This document shows positions 34,640-43,557 of a stretch of 64,000 bases of DNA, in pieces (position 1 is the first letter of the stretch; each line of letters opens with the position of its first letter). This stretch comes from Paraburkholderia unamae. Its GTDB lineage: Bacteria > Pseudomonadota > Gammaproteobacteria > Burkholderiales > Burkholderiaceae. The notes under the pieces are model-generated. The model was not told where the DNA came from, did not search any database, and worked only from the letters and a program-made list of their open reading frames with translations. Position numbers and translations under genes: made by a program. Location of the stretch: the NCBI RefSeq assembly GCF_003268775.1, contig NZ_QLSU01000037.1, positions 32,819-96,818 on the forward strand. Reading direction: 5' to 3'.

Positions 34640-36079
34640 ATGTCAATCGAAGTCCAAACGGGCGCGTTCTATATAGACGGAACGTGGGTCGCGCCAGCGG
34701 ACGCGCGCTGGTTCGACGTGATCGACCCCGCCACGGAGGAGCGCATCGAACGTCTCGCATTGGGCAATGCCGCCGATGTGGATCGCGCGGTGGCTGCCGC
34801 GCACCGCGCCTTGCCCGCGTGGTCCGCCACGAGCGTGGCCGAACGCGTGGACCTGCTCAAGCGTGTGGTGCGCATTTACGAGCGCCGCTACGACGCGTTC
34901 GCGGAGTTGATGCGCCGCGAGATGGGCGCGCCCATCACGTTTGCGCGCAGCGGCCAGGCCGCGCGCGGCCCCGCGCATCTGAACACGCTGATCGAGGTGC
35001 TGGAGCATTTTGCATTCGAGGAGCAGCGCGGCAGCACGCGCGTCGTGCTGGAGCCGATCGGCGTGTGCGGTCTCATCACGCCGTGGAACTGGCCGGTGAA
35101 CCAGATCGTCGTGAAGATCGCCCCGGCGCTCGCGGCGGGCTGCACGATGGTGCTCAAACCCAGCGAGTATTCGCCGCTGAGCGCGCTGCTGTTCGCTGAA
35201 GTGCTCCACGAAGCGGGCTTGCCGCGCGGCGTGTTCAACCTCGTGAACGGCGACGGCCCCGGCGTGGGCGAGGCGATCGCGAGTCACCCCGGCATCGACA
35301 TGGTGTCGTTCACGGGGTCCACGCGCGCGGGCGTGCTGGTAGCGCAGTCGGCCGCGCCCACGGTCAAGCGGGTGGCGCAGGAGTTGGGCGGCAAGTCGCC
35401 GAACATCCTGCTCGACGACGTCGATCTCGAGGAAGCCGTCACGCGCGGCGTGGCGGCGTGCTTCACGAACTCGGGCCAGTCGTGCTCGATTCCCACGCGC
35501 ATGCTCGTGCCGCGGCGCCTGCTCGCCGACGCAGAGGCCATCGCCCGCCGCGCCGCGCAAGCTTACCGTCTCGGGCCCACCGACGACCCCGCCACGCAAC
35601 TCGGGCCGCTCGTGAACCGCAACCAGTTCGAGCGCGTGCAAGCGCTGATCCAGAAGGGCATCGACGAAGGCGCGCGGCTCGTCACCGGCGGCGCGGGCAA
35701 GCCGGCGGGCCTCGAGCGCGGCTATTACGTGAAGCCCACGGTGTTTTCGCAGGTCACGCCGGAGATGACGATCGCACGCGAAGAGATCTTCGGGCCGGTG
35801 CTTTCGATGATGGCTTACGACAGCGAAGAAGAAGCCATCGCCATCGCAAACGGCACTGAGTACGGCCTTGCCGCGTACGTGCAGTCGGGCGATATCGAGC
35901 GTGCCCGCAAGGTGGGCCGCGCACTGCGCGCGGGCAGCGTGCATCTGAACTACCCGAGTGCCGACTTTGCCGCGCCGTTCGGCGGCTACAAGCGCTCGGG
36001 CAACGGCCGCGAGTGGGGTGAGGCGGGCTTGCGCGAGTACCTGGAAACCAAGGCGATGGTGGGCTACGGCACGCCGTGA
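34640..36079 (+). CDS. NAD(P)-dependent aldehyde dehydrogenase
   Basis: A 479-residue aldehyde dehydrogenase superfamily member with all active-site parts: TPWNWP at 147-152, Lys173 (LKPSEYSP), FTGSTRAG, Glu248 (QELGGKSPN) and nucleophile Cys282 (NSGQSCSIPTR). It should convert the aldehyde made by a dehydrogenase of this operon into an acid. ATG 34640 is five bases from GGAG; the in-frame GTG 34634 overlaps that site and is rejected. The natural aldehyde is unknown. Confidence 0.93.
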   Translation: MSIEVQTGAFYIDGTWVAPADARWFDVIDPATEERIERLALGNAADVDRAVAAAHRALPAWSATSVAERVDLLKRVVRIYERRYDAFAELMRREMGAPITFARSGQAARGPAHLNTLIEVLEHFAFEEQRGSTRVVLEPIGVCGLITPWNWPVNQIVVKIAPALAAGCTMVLKPSEYSPLSALLFAEVLHEAGLPRGVFNLVNGDGPGVGEAIASHPGIDMVSFTGSTRAGVLVAQSAAPTVKRVAQELGGKSPNILLDDVDLEEAVTRGVAACFTNSGQSCSIPTRMLVPRRLLADAEAIARRAAQAYRLGPTDDPATQLGPLVNRNQFERVQALIQKGIDEGARLVTGGAGKPAGLERGYYVKPTVFSQVTPEMTIAREEIFGPVLSMMAYDSEEEAIAIANGTEYGLAAYVQSGDIERARKVGRALRAGSVHLNYPSADFAAPFGGYKRSGNGREWGEAGLREYLETKAMVGYGTP

Positions 36080-36189
36080 CCGTGCAGGTCGAAAATTTTT
36101 TTTGTCTTGCCGCCTTGTCCGACAATCTTCTGGTAAGACGCGGGCGGTAAATCGATTGAATGAATCAGGAAACAGTGAGGAATCCGAAC

Positions 36190-36585
36190 ATGGAAAACAA
36201 CGAGCGTTTCGAAGCCGGCTTCGAAAACCGCAAGGAAGTGCTGGGCGCGGCGCACGTGGAGAAGTCGTGGGCCAATGCCGACGATTTCAACCGCCCGATG
36301 CAGCAATACGTGACCGAGTGCTGCTGGGGCGATATCTGGGGCGACACCACGTTGCCGTTCAAGACGCGCAGCATGCTCAACCTCGGCATGCTCACCGCGA
36401 TGAGCCAGCATCACGAACTCGCCGTGCACGTGAAGGGTGCGCTGCGCAACGGCGTGACGAAGGAAGAAATTCGCGCGGTGCTCATGCAGGCCGCGATTTA
36501 CTGCGGCGTGCCGCTCGCGCTGGCTGCGTTTCGCGTGGCGAGCGAGGCGATCAAGGCCTATGAGGCGGAAACCGCCACGGCCTGA
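36190..36585 (+). CDS. Carboxymuconolactone decarboxylase (PcaC)-like protein
   Basis: A 131-residue CMD-family protein, close in size and pattern to 4-carboxymuconolactone decarboxylase: YVTECCWGDIWGDTTLPFKT, RSMLNLGMLTAMSQHHELAV, HVKGALRNGVTKEEI and MQAAIYCGVPLA. That enzyme decarboxylates a lactone acid in the protocatechuate pathway, but no other pca genes are here, so another lactone or beta-keto acid is more likely. ATG 36190 follows GAGGA; ATG 36160 has no site. Confidence 0.88.
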   Translation: MENNERFEAGFENRKEVLGAAHVEKSWANADDFNRPMQQYVTECCWGDIWGDTTLPFKTRSMLNLGMLTAMSQHHELAVHVKGALRNGVTKEEIRAVLMQAAIYCGVPLALAAFRVASEAIKAYEAETATA

Positions 36586-36651
36586 GCGAAGCGAGCACCC
36601 ATCGAATAAACATGCGCGCCGCACGGCGCGCCATATCAGTTGGAGACAAAG

Positions 36652-38013
36652 ATGAAAACCCTGGCTGCAACCGACGTCATAGAGGCCGAGCGCGAGGAGT
36701 CGATCGAGGCGAAGCGGCGCAACGCCATCAAGGGCGCGTTCTTCTCCGAATACATCGACATGTTCGACATCTACCTGCCGGTGGTGGTACTTTCGCCGGT
36801 GCTCGCGTTCTTCCAGCCGCCGCATCTCACGGCCGGCATGGAGACGATCCTCGCCTCGCTCGTGTTCATCACGACGCTGCTCGGCCGCCCGGTGGGCGCG
36901 CTGATCTTCGGCATGGTCGCGGACCGAGTGGGCCGCCGCAAGGCGTCGATCTGGTCGGTGTCGGGCTTTGGCGTGGTGACGCTGCTCATCGCGTTGCTGC
37001 CGGGCTATCAGAGCATTGGCGTCGCGTCGTACTGGCTGCTGGTGCTGCTGCGCTTCGTGGACGGCATCTTTCTCGGCGGCGGCTACACCGGGGCCATGCC
37101 GCTCGCCATCGAGTATTCGAAGAAGGCGCAGCGCGGCTTCGTGGGCGGCTTCATCATCGCGGGCTTTCCGGCGGCCTACGTGTCCATCAATCTCGTGGCG
37201 ATGCTGATGTTCGCGCTCTTTCCGCTCAACGGCGTGAATTCGCCCTATGCGCAATGGGGCTGGCGCATTCCGTTCGTGTTGGGTTCGGTGCTGGCCGGCC
37301 TGCTCGCGCTCTACTACGTGCACAAGGTGGCCGAGTCGGAAATCTGGAAGAGCGAGACCGCCGATAAAGCGGCGGACAAGGCGGCCGAACCCGAAAAACT
37401 GCCGCTCACGGACCTGCTGCGCGGCAAGAGCGGGCGCAGCCTCTTGCAGGTGCTGGTGATGATGACGGGCTTCTGGCTCACGCAGAACATCATCACGATC
37501 TTCCTGCCCACGGGGCTGCTCTTCAAGACGCTGCATCTCACGGGCTTCGAGATCACGCTTACGCTGATGATCACGTATTTCGTGCTGTTCTTCAGCTATA
37601 TCGCCTCGGGCATGATCGGCCAGCGCATCGGGCGGCGGCGTTTCTTCGTGATTCTCGGGCCCGTCATCGCCACGGTGGGCGCGGGGCTGCTCTATGTGCT
37701 CGCGAACGTCGAAGGGCTCACGCTGCCGGCCATCATCGCGCTCACCTGCGTACTGGCCGTGATCGTCACCTCGCCCTGGGGCGTGATCGTCACCTACATC
37801 AACGAACGATTCGTGACTGATGTGCGGGCCACGGGCTTTGGCGTGGGCTTCAGCCTCTCGGTGATCATCCCGTCGTTCTACGCGTTCTACATGGACGGCC
37901 TGAGCGCCTTCATGCCGCTGCGGCTCACGCCGGTCGCGCTGCTTTGCGTGGGCGGACTGATCGGCGCAATTGGCGCGCTGATGGGGCCGGAAACGAAAGA
38001 TGTGGACTTCTAA
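36652..38013 (+). CDS. MFS metabolite:proton symporter (MHS-type)
   Basis: A 453-residue transporter with 12 helices and a central charged loop (EIWKSETADKAADKAAEPEK). The N-terminal SEYIDMFDIYLP and motif A region GMVADRVGRRKAS are typical of metabolite:H+ symporters for organic acids. It should bring the substrate of this operon into the cell. ATG 36652 lies six bases after GGAG; TTG 36640 in frame overlaps poorly and is rejected. Confidence 0.9.
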   Translation: MKTLAATDVIEAEREESIEAKRRNAIKGAFFSEYIDMFDIYLPVVVLSPVLAFFQPPHLTAGMETILASLVFITTLLGRPVGALIFGMVADRVGRRKASIWSVSGFGVVTLLIALLPGYQSIGVASYWLLVLLRFVDGIFLGGGYTGAMPLAIEYSKKAQRGFVGGFIIAGFPAAYVSINLVAMLMFALFPLNGVNSPYAQWGWRIPFVLGSVLAGLLALYYVHKVAESEIWKSETADKAADKAAEPEKLPLTDLLRGKSGRSLLQVLVMMTGFWLTQNIITIFLPTGLLFKTLHLTGFEITLTLMITYFVLFFSYIASGMIGQRIGRRRFFVILGPVIATVGAGLLYVLANVEGLTLPAIIALTCVLAVIVTSPWGVIVTYINERFVTDVRATGFGVGFSLSVIIPSFYAFYMDGLSAFMPLRLTPVALLCVGGLIGAIGALMGPETKDVDF

Positions 38014-38046
38014 TGATGTTGTCTCTCTGAACAGGAAAGGAAAGCG

Positions 38047-38964
38047 ATGAACAAGGAGCGCATAGGCTTCATTGGCCTGGGCAATATGGGCGGGCGCATG
38101 ACGCGGCGTCTCGTGGATGCCGGCATCCAGGTGCTCGGCTACGACACCGTGCGCGAGCGCGTGCAAGCCACGGGTGCGCAGCCCGCCGCCACGGTGGCCG
38201 AGGCCGTGAAATTCGCCGACGTCGTGATGATGTCGCTGCCCGATAGCAAGGTGGTCGAGGCCGTGGTGGAAGGCGCGGACGGTGTGCTCGCGCACTGCCG
38301 CGCGGGCCAGATCGTGGTGGACCTGAGCACGGCTGCGGCAAGCTCGACGATCCGCCTCGCGCAGCGCTTTGCCGAACGCGGCGTGCAGTACGTGGACGCG
38401 GGCATTTCCGGCGGCGCGGCGGCGGCCGAAAAGGGGGCGCTCACGCTCATGGTGGGCGGCGAGACGCAGGCCGTGCAGGCGCTGCAATGGGCGTTCGCAC
38501 CGATCAGCGCGAAGGTGGCGCATATGGGCGCGAGCGGCGCAGGCCACACGACCAAGCTGCTCAACAACTTCCTCAACGCCGTGAGCCTTGCGGCGAGCGC
38601 CGAGGTGATGGTGGCGGGCAAGAAAGCCGGGCTCGACCTGCACCTGCTGCTGGACGTGCTCAACAGCAGCAGCGGCGTGAACTTCGCCACGCTCAACCGC
38701 TTTCCGAAGATCGTCGACGGCGATTATCTGGAAGGCGGCCTCACGGGCAAGCTGATGACGAAGGATGTCGTGCTCTACGTCGATCGCGCGCGCGAACTGG
38801 GTGTGGTGTCGCTCAATGCCTCGGGTCCGCTCGCGAGCTTCGGTCTCGGCACGGCGCTTGGCTATGGCGATGTGATCAGCAACCGGGTGGTGGACGCCAT
38901 CGGCGATGTGTCGGGCGGCGTGCGCCTCCATGAAGGACAACGAAACAAGGAGAAAGCAGCATGA
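38047..38964 (+). CDS. 3-hydroxyisobutyrate dehydrogenase-like enzyme 3
   Basis: A 305-residue enzyme with GLGNMG at 10-15, the substrate motif altered to DAGISGG (117-123) and catalytic Lys170 (HTTKLLNNF). It is the third paralogue in the operon. The change of Pro-Val to Gly-Ile in the substrate loop, unlike the other two copies, suggests a different hydroxy acid. AGGAAAGGA precedes ATG 38047; its stop overlaps the cupin start (ATGA). Confidence 0.9.
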   Translation: MNKERIGFIGLGNMGGRMTRRLVDAGIQVLGYDTVRERVQATGAQPAATVAEAVKFADVVMMSLPDSKVVEAVVEGADGVLAHCRAGQIVVDLSTAAASSTIRLAQRFAERGVQYVDAGISGGAAAAEKGALTLMVGGETQAVQALQWAFAPISAKVAHMGASGAGHTTKLLNNFLNAVSLAASAEVMVAGKKAGLDLHLLLDVLNSSSGVNFATLNRFPKIVDGDYLEGGLTGKLMTKDVVLYVDRARELGVVSLNASGPLASFGLGTALGYGDVISNRVVDAIGDVSGGVRLHEGQRNKEKAA

Positions 38965-39356
38965 AGGTATTTCACGGCAGGGCGGAAGGTGGCATGTCGG
39001 AGCAGCGCGGCGCGACGTTTTCGGGCACGGTCTGGGCCGACCCGGTCATGCCGCCCACCGACGGCGTGACCATCAACACCGTGTTTTTCGCGCCGCGCGG
39101 GCGCACCTACTGGCATACGCACGAGCACGGCCAGGTGCTTCAGGTCACGGCGGGCAAGGGCTGGATCTGCAAGGAAGGCGAGCCGCCGCAGGAAATCCGC
39201 CAGGGCGACATCGTCTTCATCGGGCCGAACGAGCGCCACTGGCACGGCGCGAGCGATGCGAGCTACATGGTGCATGTCGCCACCTCGCTCGGCAAGGCGA
39301 CCTGGCAGGAAGAAGTGACGGAAGGCGATTATCCGCAGGGGCAGAAGGCGCGTTGA
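38961..39356 (+). CDS. Cupin-domain protein
   Basis: A 131-residue single-domain cupin. Motif 1 is TYWHTHEHGQVLQV with two His and one Glu-equivalent region and motif 2 is GDIVFIGPNERHWHGA, so a metal site is intact. Cupins with CMD partners (next gene) are common in catabolic loci and may act as isomerases, decarboxylases or dioxygenases; which is not known. It overlaps the third HIBADH-like gene by four bases. Confidence 0.88.
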   Translation: MKVFHGRAEGGMSEQRGATFSGTVWADPVMPPTDGVTINTVFFAPRGRTYWHTHEHGQVLQVTAGKGWICKEGEPPQEIRQGDIVFIGPNERHWHGASDASYMVHVATSLGKATWQEEVTEGDYPQGQKAR

Positions 39357-39445
39357 TACGCGCTTGATGGGTGCATGAGCGGGGCGCGCAGCGCGACGCG
39401 TCCCGTCATCGAATCGAAACGTTCGCGACCGGGAGACAGGGCGCA

Positions 39446-40240
39446 ATGAAACCAGCAGAAGGACCCGCAGGACCCGCACAAGCGCGCGACCCGCAGCAGA
39501 TCAAGGCGGACTTCGTGCGCGTGCACGGTATGTGGAACGCGGCGTGGGAGAGCCTGTTGCGCCTCGACGCGGGCTTCGTCGATGCCTACGTGGCGTTTTC
39601 GGGCGTGCCGCAACGGCGCAATCATCTGGACGCGAAAGTGCGCGCGTTCATCGCGCTCGCCGCCGACGCGTGCGCCACGCAACTCTACGCGCCAGGCGTG
39701 GCGCACCATATCGACGAGGCGCTGGCGTGCGGCGCGACGCGCGAGGAGTTGATGGAAGTGCTCGAACTCGTGAGCACGATCGGCATTCACACGAGCAACG
39801 TGGGCGTGCCCGTGCTGCTCGAAGTGCTCGAAGAGGAGGGCCTGCGCAATGGGCCGGCCGCGCTCGACGAACGGCAGCGCGCGCTGAAGGCGGCGTTCGA
39901 GACCAATCGCGGCTACTGGCATCCCACGTGGGAGGGGTTGCTCGAACTCGATCCCGATCTCTTCGAGGCTTATGTCGCGTTTTCCTCGGTGCCGTGGCGC
40001 ACGGGTGTGCTGAGCCCGAAGGTCAAGGAGTTCATGTATTGCGCGTTCGATGCCTCCGCCACACACCTCTACGTGCCAGGGCTCAAGCTCCATATGCGCA
40101 ACGCATTGCGCTATGGGGCGACGGCGCAGGAGTTGATGGAACTGCTGGAGATCGTGAGCACGACCGGCATTCATGGGGCGGAACTGGGCGCGCCGCTGCT
40201 CGAAGCGGCATGGGAGCGGCATCGCGAAGGGCGGGCGTGA
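39446..40240 (+). CDS. Tandem carboxymuconolactone-decarboxylase-domain protein
   Basis: A 264-residue protein with two CMD/AhpD-like repeats (about 25-130 and 150-255). The two share the pattern SGVPQRRNHLDAKV / SSVPWRTGVLSPKV and GATREELMEVLELVSTIGIH / GATAQELMELLEIVSTTGIH. Neither has the CxxC of AhpD peroxidases, so peroxidase activity is unlikely. GGGAGACAGG precedes ATG 39446. Last enzyme gene of the operon. Confidence 0.87.
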   Translation: MKPAEGPAGPAQARDPQQIKADFVRVHGMWNAAWESLLRLDAGFVDAYVAFSGVPQRRNHLDAKVRAFIALAADACATQLYAPGVAHHIDEALACGATREELMEVLELVSTIGIHTSNVGVPVLLEVLEEEGLRNGPAALDERQRALKAAFETNRGYWHPTWEGLLELDPDLFEAYVAFSSVPWRTGVLSPKVKEFMYCAFDASATHLYVPGLKLHMRNALRYGATAQELMELLEIVSTTGIHGAELGAPLLEAAWERHREGRA

Positions 40241-40344
40241 AGCCGGCCTGAAAAAAAGCCCCGCAAGCGCGCCCCGCCTCGTGTTGCAGGGCGGCGACGG
40301 ATATCGGAAATGGCCCGCGGTGCAGTATCATAGCGACTGGATTT

Positions 40345-40363
40345 TTGTCGGACGGGAAGACAA
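40345..40363. promoter_or_regulatory. Inverted repeat just before the gntR start
   Basis: TTGTC and GACAA, nine bases apart, end two bases before ATG 40366. The half-sites resemble the TTGT/ACAA of the candidate operator at 29138, so it might serve autoregulation. The match is short. Confidence 0.35.
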
Positions 40364-40365
40364 TA

Positions 40366-41100
40366 ATGTCGACTGATATCGGATTGGTGCGGCCTGAAAC
40401 GCTGCGTCATCAGGTCGAAAACGTGCTGCGCCAGGCCATCATGAGCGGGCGCTTTGCGCCAGGGGCGCGCCTGATCGAACGAGAGCTGTGCGAAACGCTG
40501 GGCGTGAGCCGCACGTCGGTGCGCGAGGCGCTGCGCAAGCTCGAGGCGGAAAAGCTCGTGCGCAACGTGCCGCACAAGGGGCCCGTGGTGGCGGTCATGT
40601 CGCGCGAGGAGGCCGCCGAGCTTTACGCGCTGCGCGCGCTGCTCGAAGGCTATGCCGCCCACGAATTCGCGCGCCTCGCCAGCGACGCCATGATCGAACA
40701 ATTCGGCGCGGCCGCGAAGGCGTTGCGCACCCAGGCCACGGCGCAAAGCCAGGAAGGGGTGCTCAAGGCCAAAACGGCGCTTTACGACGTGCTGCTCGAC
40801 AACTGCGGCAACAGCCTCGTGAAGGAGATTCTGAACAGCCTCTATTCGCGCGTGAACCTGTTGCGCGCGACCTCGCTCATGCACCCGGACCGGCTGCCGA
40901 GCAGCCTGCGCGAAATCGACAAACTGCATAAGGCGCTCAAGGCGCGCAATGCGGACGAGGCGCAGGAACTCGCGCGCCAGCACGTTCTCAACGCCGAGAA
41001 GGCGGCCATGCGCATGCTCGATGCCGATGCGGAAGAGACCGCGCCCGAGGCGGGTGAAGCGGGCCAAACCGGCGAGGCCGACGGCAACGCGCAGGTGTGA
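40366..41100 (+). CDS. GntR-family regulator, FadR/FCD type
   Basis: A 244-residue regulator. The winged helix is at about 10-75 (LIERELCETLGVSRTSVREA, LRKLEAEKLVRN), followed by an all-helical FCD ligand domain (EEAAELYALRALLEGYAA; LREIDKLHKALKARN). The tail is acidic and low in complexity. FCD regulators mostly sense carboxylic acids and repress the adjacent catabolic operon. It follows the last enzyme gene in the same direction and converges with lacI six bases away. ATG 40366 is chosen over TTG 40345. Confidence 0.9.
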   Translation: MSTDIGLVRPETLRHQVENVLRQAIMSGRFAPGARLIERELCETLGVSRTSVREALRKLEAEKLVRNVPHKGPVVAVMSREEAAELYALRALLEGYAAHEFARLASDAMIEQFGAAAKALRTQATAQSQEGVLKAKTALYDVLLDNCGNSLVKEILNSLYSRVNLLRATSLMHPDRLPSSLREIDKLHKALKARNADEAQELARQHVLNAEKAAMRMLDADAEETAPEAGEAGQTGEADGNAQV

Positions 41101-41106
41101 GTCTCC

Positions 41107-42132
41107 TCAGCCGCGCGCGCGCCGCCGGCGCGGCCCCGTGGACATGCGCGTGACGAGTTCGGGCGGCGGTCCGAGCACCATCGGCGGCTGCTTGTCCGGC
41201 TCGTCGATCAGACGGATCAGGCTGCGGATCGAAAGCTCGGCCACGGCTTCGGTCTGGATCGCGACCGTGGTGAGGGCGGGGCGCATCTGGTGGGCGAGTT
41301 GAATGTCGGTGATGCCGATCACGGACACATCGTCGGGCACGGCGCGGCCCATGCTCACCAGCGCCTGGATCGCGCCGATCGCGAGCAGGTCGTTGGTCGC
41401 GAAGATGGCGGTGACGCGCGGGTGCTGCGCGAACAATTGCTGGCAGGCCGCGTAGCCCGAGTCGATCGAGTCGCGCACCTGCAACTGCGCCACAGTGGCG
41501 AGATCCACGCCTTCCTCTAGCAGCTTCGCGCGAAACCCGTCCGAACGCGCGTCCTGCAAACCCCCGCAGCCGTCGCCTGTCAACATGGCGATATTTCGGT
41601 GTCCCAACTCAAGCAGATGCTGCGCGGCCAGCGCGCCCGCGCGTGCGAAGTCCACGGCAACGCACGGCAGCGCGGGCGGCTTCTCGGGGTGCTCCCACAT
41701 CGCGAGCAGGATCGGGCCGTTCTGCATCGCGGAGATGCATAGCTCGTTCATGGCGATGTCGGTGTTCATCACGAGCACGCCGTCCGCGAAGGTGCCCGCG
41801 ATCTGGTTCAGGTAGGCGCGGCCGATTTGCGCATCGTCGTCGGTGTTGCAGACCATCAGGAAATGGCCCGCCTTGCGCGCCGCGCGCTCGGCGGCGAGCA
41901 CGAACTCGGGGTAGAACGGGTTGGCGATGTTCGAAAGCATGAGCGCGAGCGTGGACGAGCGCCCCTGCGCCAGCGCACGCGCATTGAGATTGGGCCGGTA
42001 GCCGAGTTCGGCAATGGCCTGCAACACGCGTTCGGCCGTTTCAGGACGGACCTTTTCGCGGTTGCGCAGCACGTTCGAAACGGTGGCCGCGGTAACGTGC
42101 GCGCGCCTCGCGACTTCAGACAAGGTGACCAT
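41107..42132 (-). CDS. LacI-family transcriptional repressor
   Basis: A 341-residue LacI/GalR protein. The N-terminal headpiece (1-60; MVTLSEVARRAHVTAATVSN, VLRNREKV) and hinge helix (NARALAQGRS) are followed by a periplasmic-binding-protein-like core (NIANPFYPEFVLAAE; FATNDLLAIGAIQAL; SVIGITDIQLAHQMRPALTT). It is divergent from the sugar ABC/beta-galactosidase operon with two palindromes between, so it should repress that operon until a galactoside-related inducer binds. AAAGG precedes ATG 42132. Confidence 0.93.
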   Translation of the reverse strand: MVTLSEVARRAHVTAATVSNVLRNREKVRPETAERVLQAIAELGYRPNLNARALAQGRSSTLALMLSNIANPFYPEFVLAAERAARKAGHFLMVCNTDDDAQIGRAYLNQIAGTFADGVLVMNTDIAMNELCISAMQNGPILLAMWEHPEKPPALPCVAVDFARAGALAAQHLLELGHRNIAMLTGDGCGGLQDARSDGFRAKLLEEGVDLATVAQLQVRDSIDSGYAACQQLFAQHPRVTAIFATNDLLAIGAIQALVSMGRAVPDDVSVIGITDIQLAHQMRPALTTVAIQTEAVAELSIRSLIRLIDEPDKQPPMVLGPPPELVTRMSTGPRRRRARG

Positions 42133-42171
42133 GACGAACCTTTCCCACATTCAGGGAAGCTAATTCAAATG

Positions 42172-42200
42172 TTGCAATGCTGCGGCAGGGTTGCTACTTT
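42172..42200 (+). promoter_or_regulatory. Candidate promoter of the sugar ABC operon
   Basis: TTGCAA (42172-42177) and TACTTT (42195-42200) are 17 bases apart. Both LacI-type palindromes lie downstream of it, so repression would be by roadblock. The boxes are not perfect. Confidence 0.35.
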
Positions 42201-42251
42201 TCTCGCACAACATCAACGGAGACGACGAATGCGTGACTGTACCGGATTCGA

Positions 42252-42267
42252 ATTTAAGCGGTTAAAT
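42252..42267. promoter_or_regulatory. LacI-family operator, distal copy
   Basis: ATTTAAGCGGTTAAAT, a palindrome with one mismatched pair, 55 bases (centre to centre) from a perfect copy. The central CG step is typical for LacI-family sites. Confidence 0.75.
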
Positions 42268-42306
42268 GCCCGCCGCGCAAGGGCCTCGGTTCATTTTCGG
42301 CGTGAA

Positions 42307-42322
42307 ATTTAAGCGCTTAAAT
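42307..42322. promoter_or_regulatory. LacI-family operator, proximal copy
   Basis: ATTTAAGCGCTTAAAT is a perfect 16-base palindrome ending 14 bases before the ATPase start codon. It should be bound by the LacI protein encoded divergently; two sites about five helical turns apart could allow looping. Confidence 0.8.
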
Positions 42323-42336
42323 CGCGAGGCTACAGC

Positions 42337-43470
<1,134 letters not shown>

Positions 43471-43557
43471 TTTCGCTATACCCCGCCATCAGAGCGGGTC
43501 ACCAAGCCTGGCGGCGGGAGCGCCGTCAGCCTACAAAGGCAAAGCAGGAGACAACAG

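Noticed and set aside
36160..36585. Protocatechuate-pathway pcaC
   Set aside because: The protein resembles PcaC but no pcaB, pcaD, pcaG or pcaH gene is nearby and the operon content is different.
36064..38940. A 958-codon minus-strand frame opposite the MFS and HIBADH-like genes
   Set aside because: Composition is His/Arg/Glu-rich mirror sequence of the coding strand; the opposite strand carries intact motifs of three known families.
40252..40285. Possible terminator made of GCCCCGC copies after the catabolic operon
   Set aside because: The two GCCCCGC copies are direct, not inverted, repeats, so they do not form a hairpin despite the run of A/T nearby.
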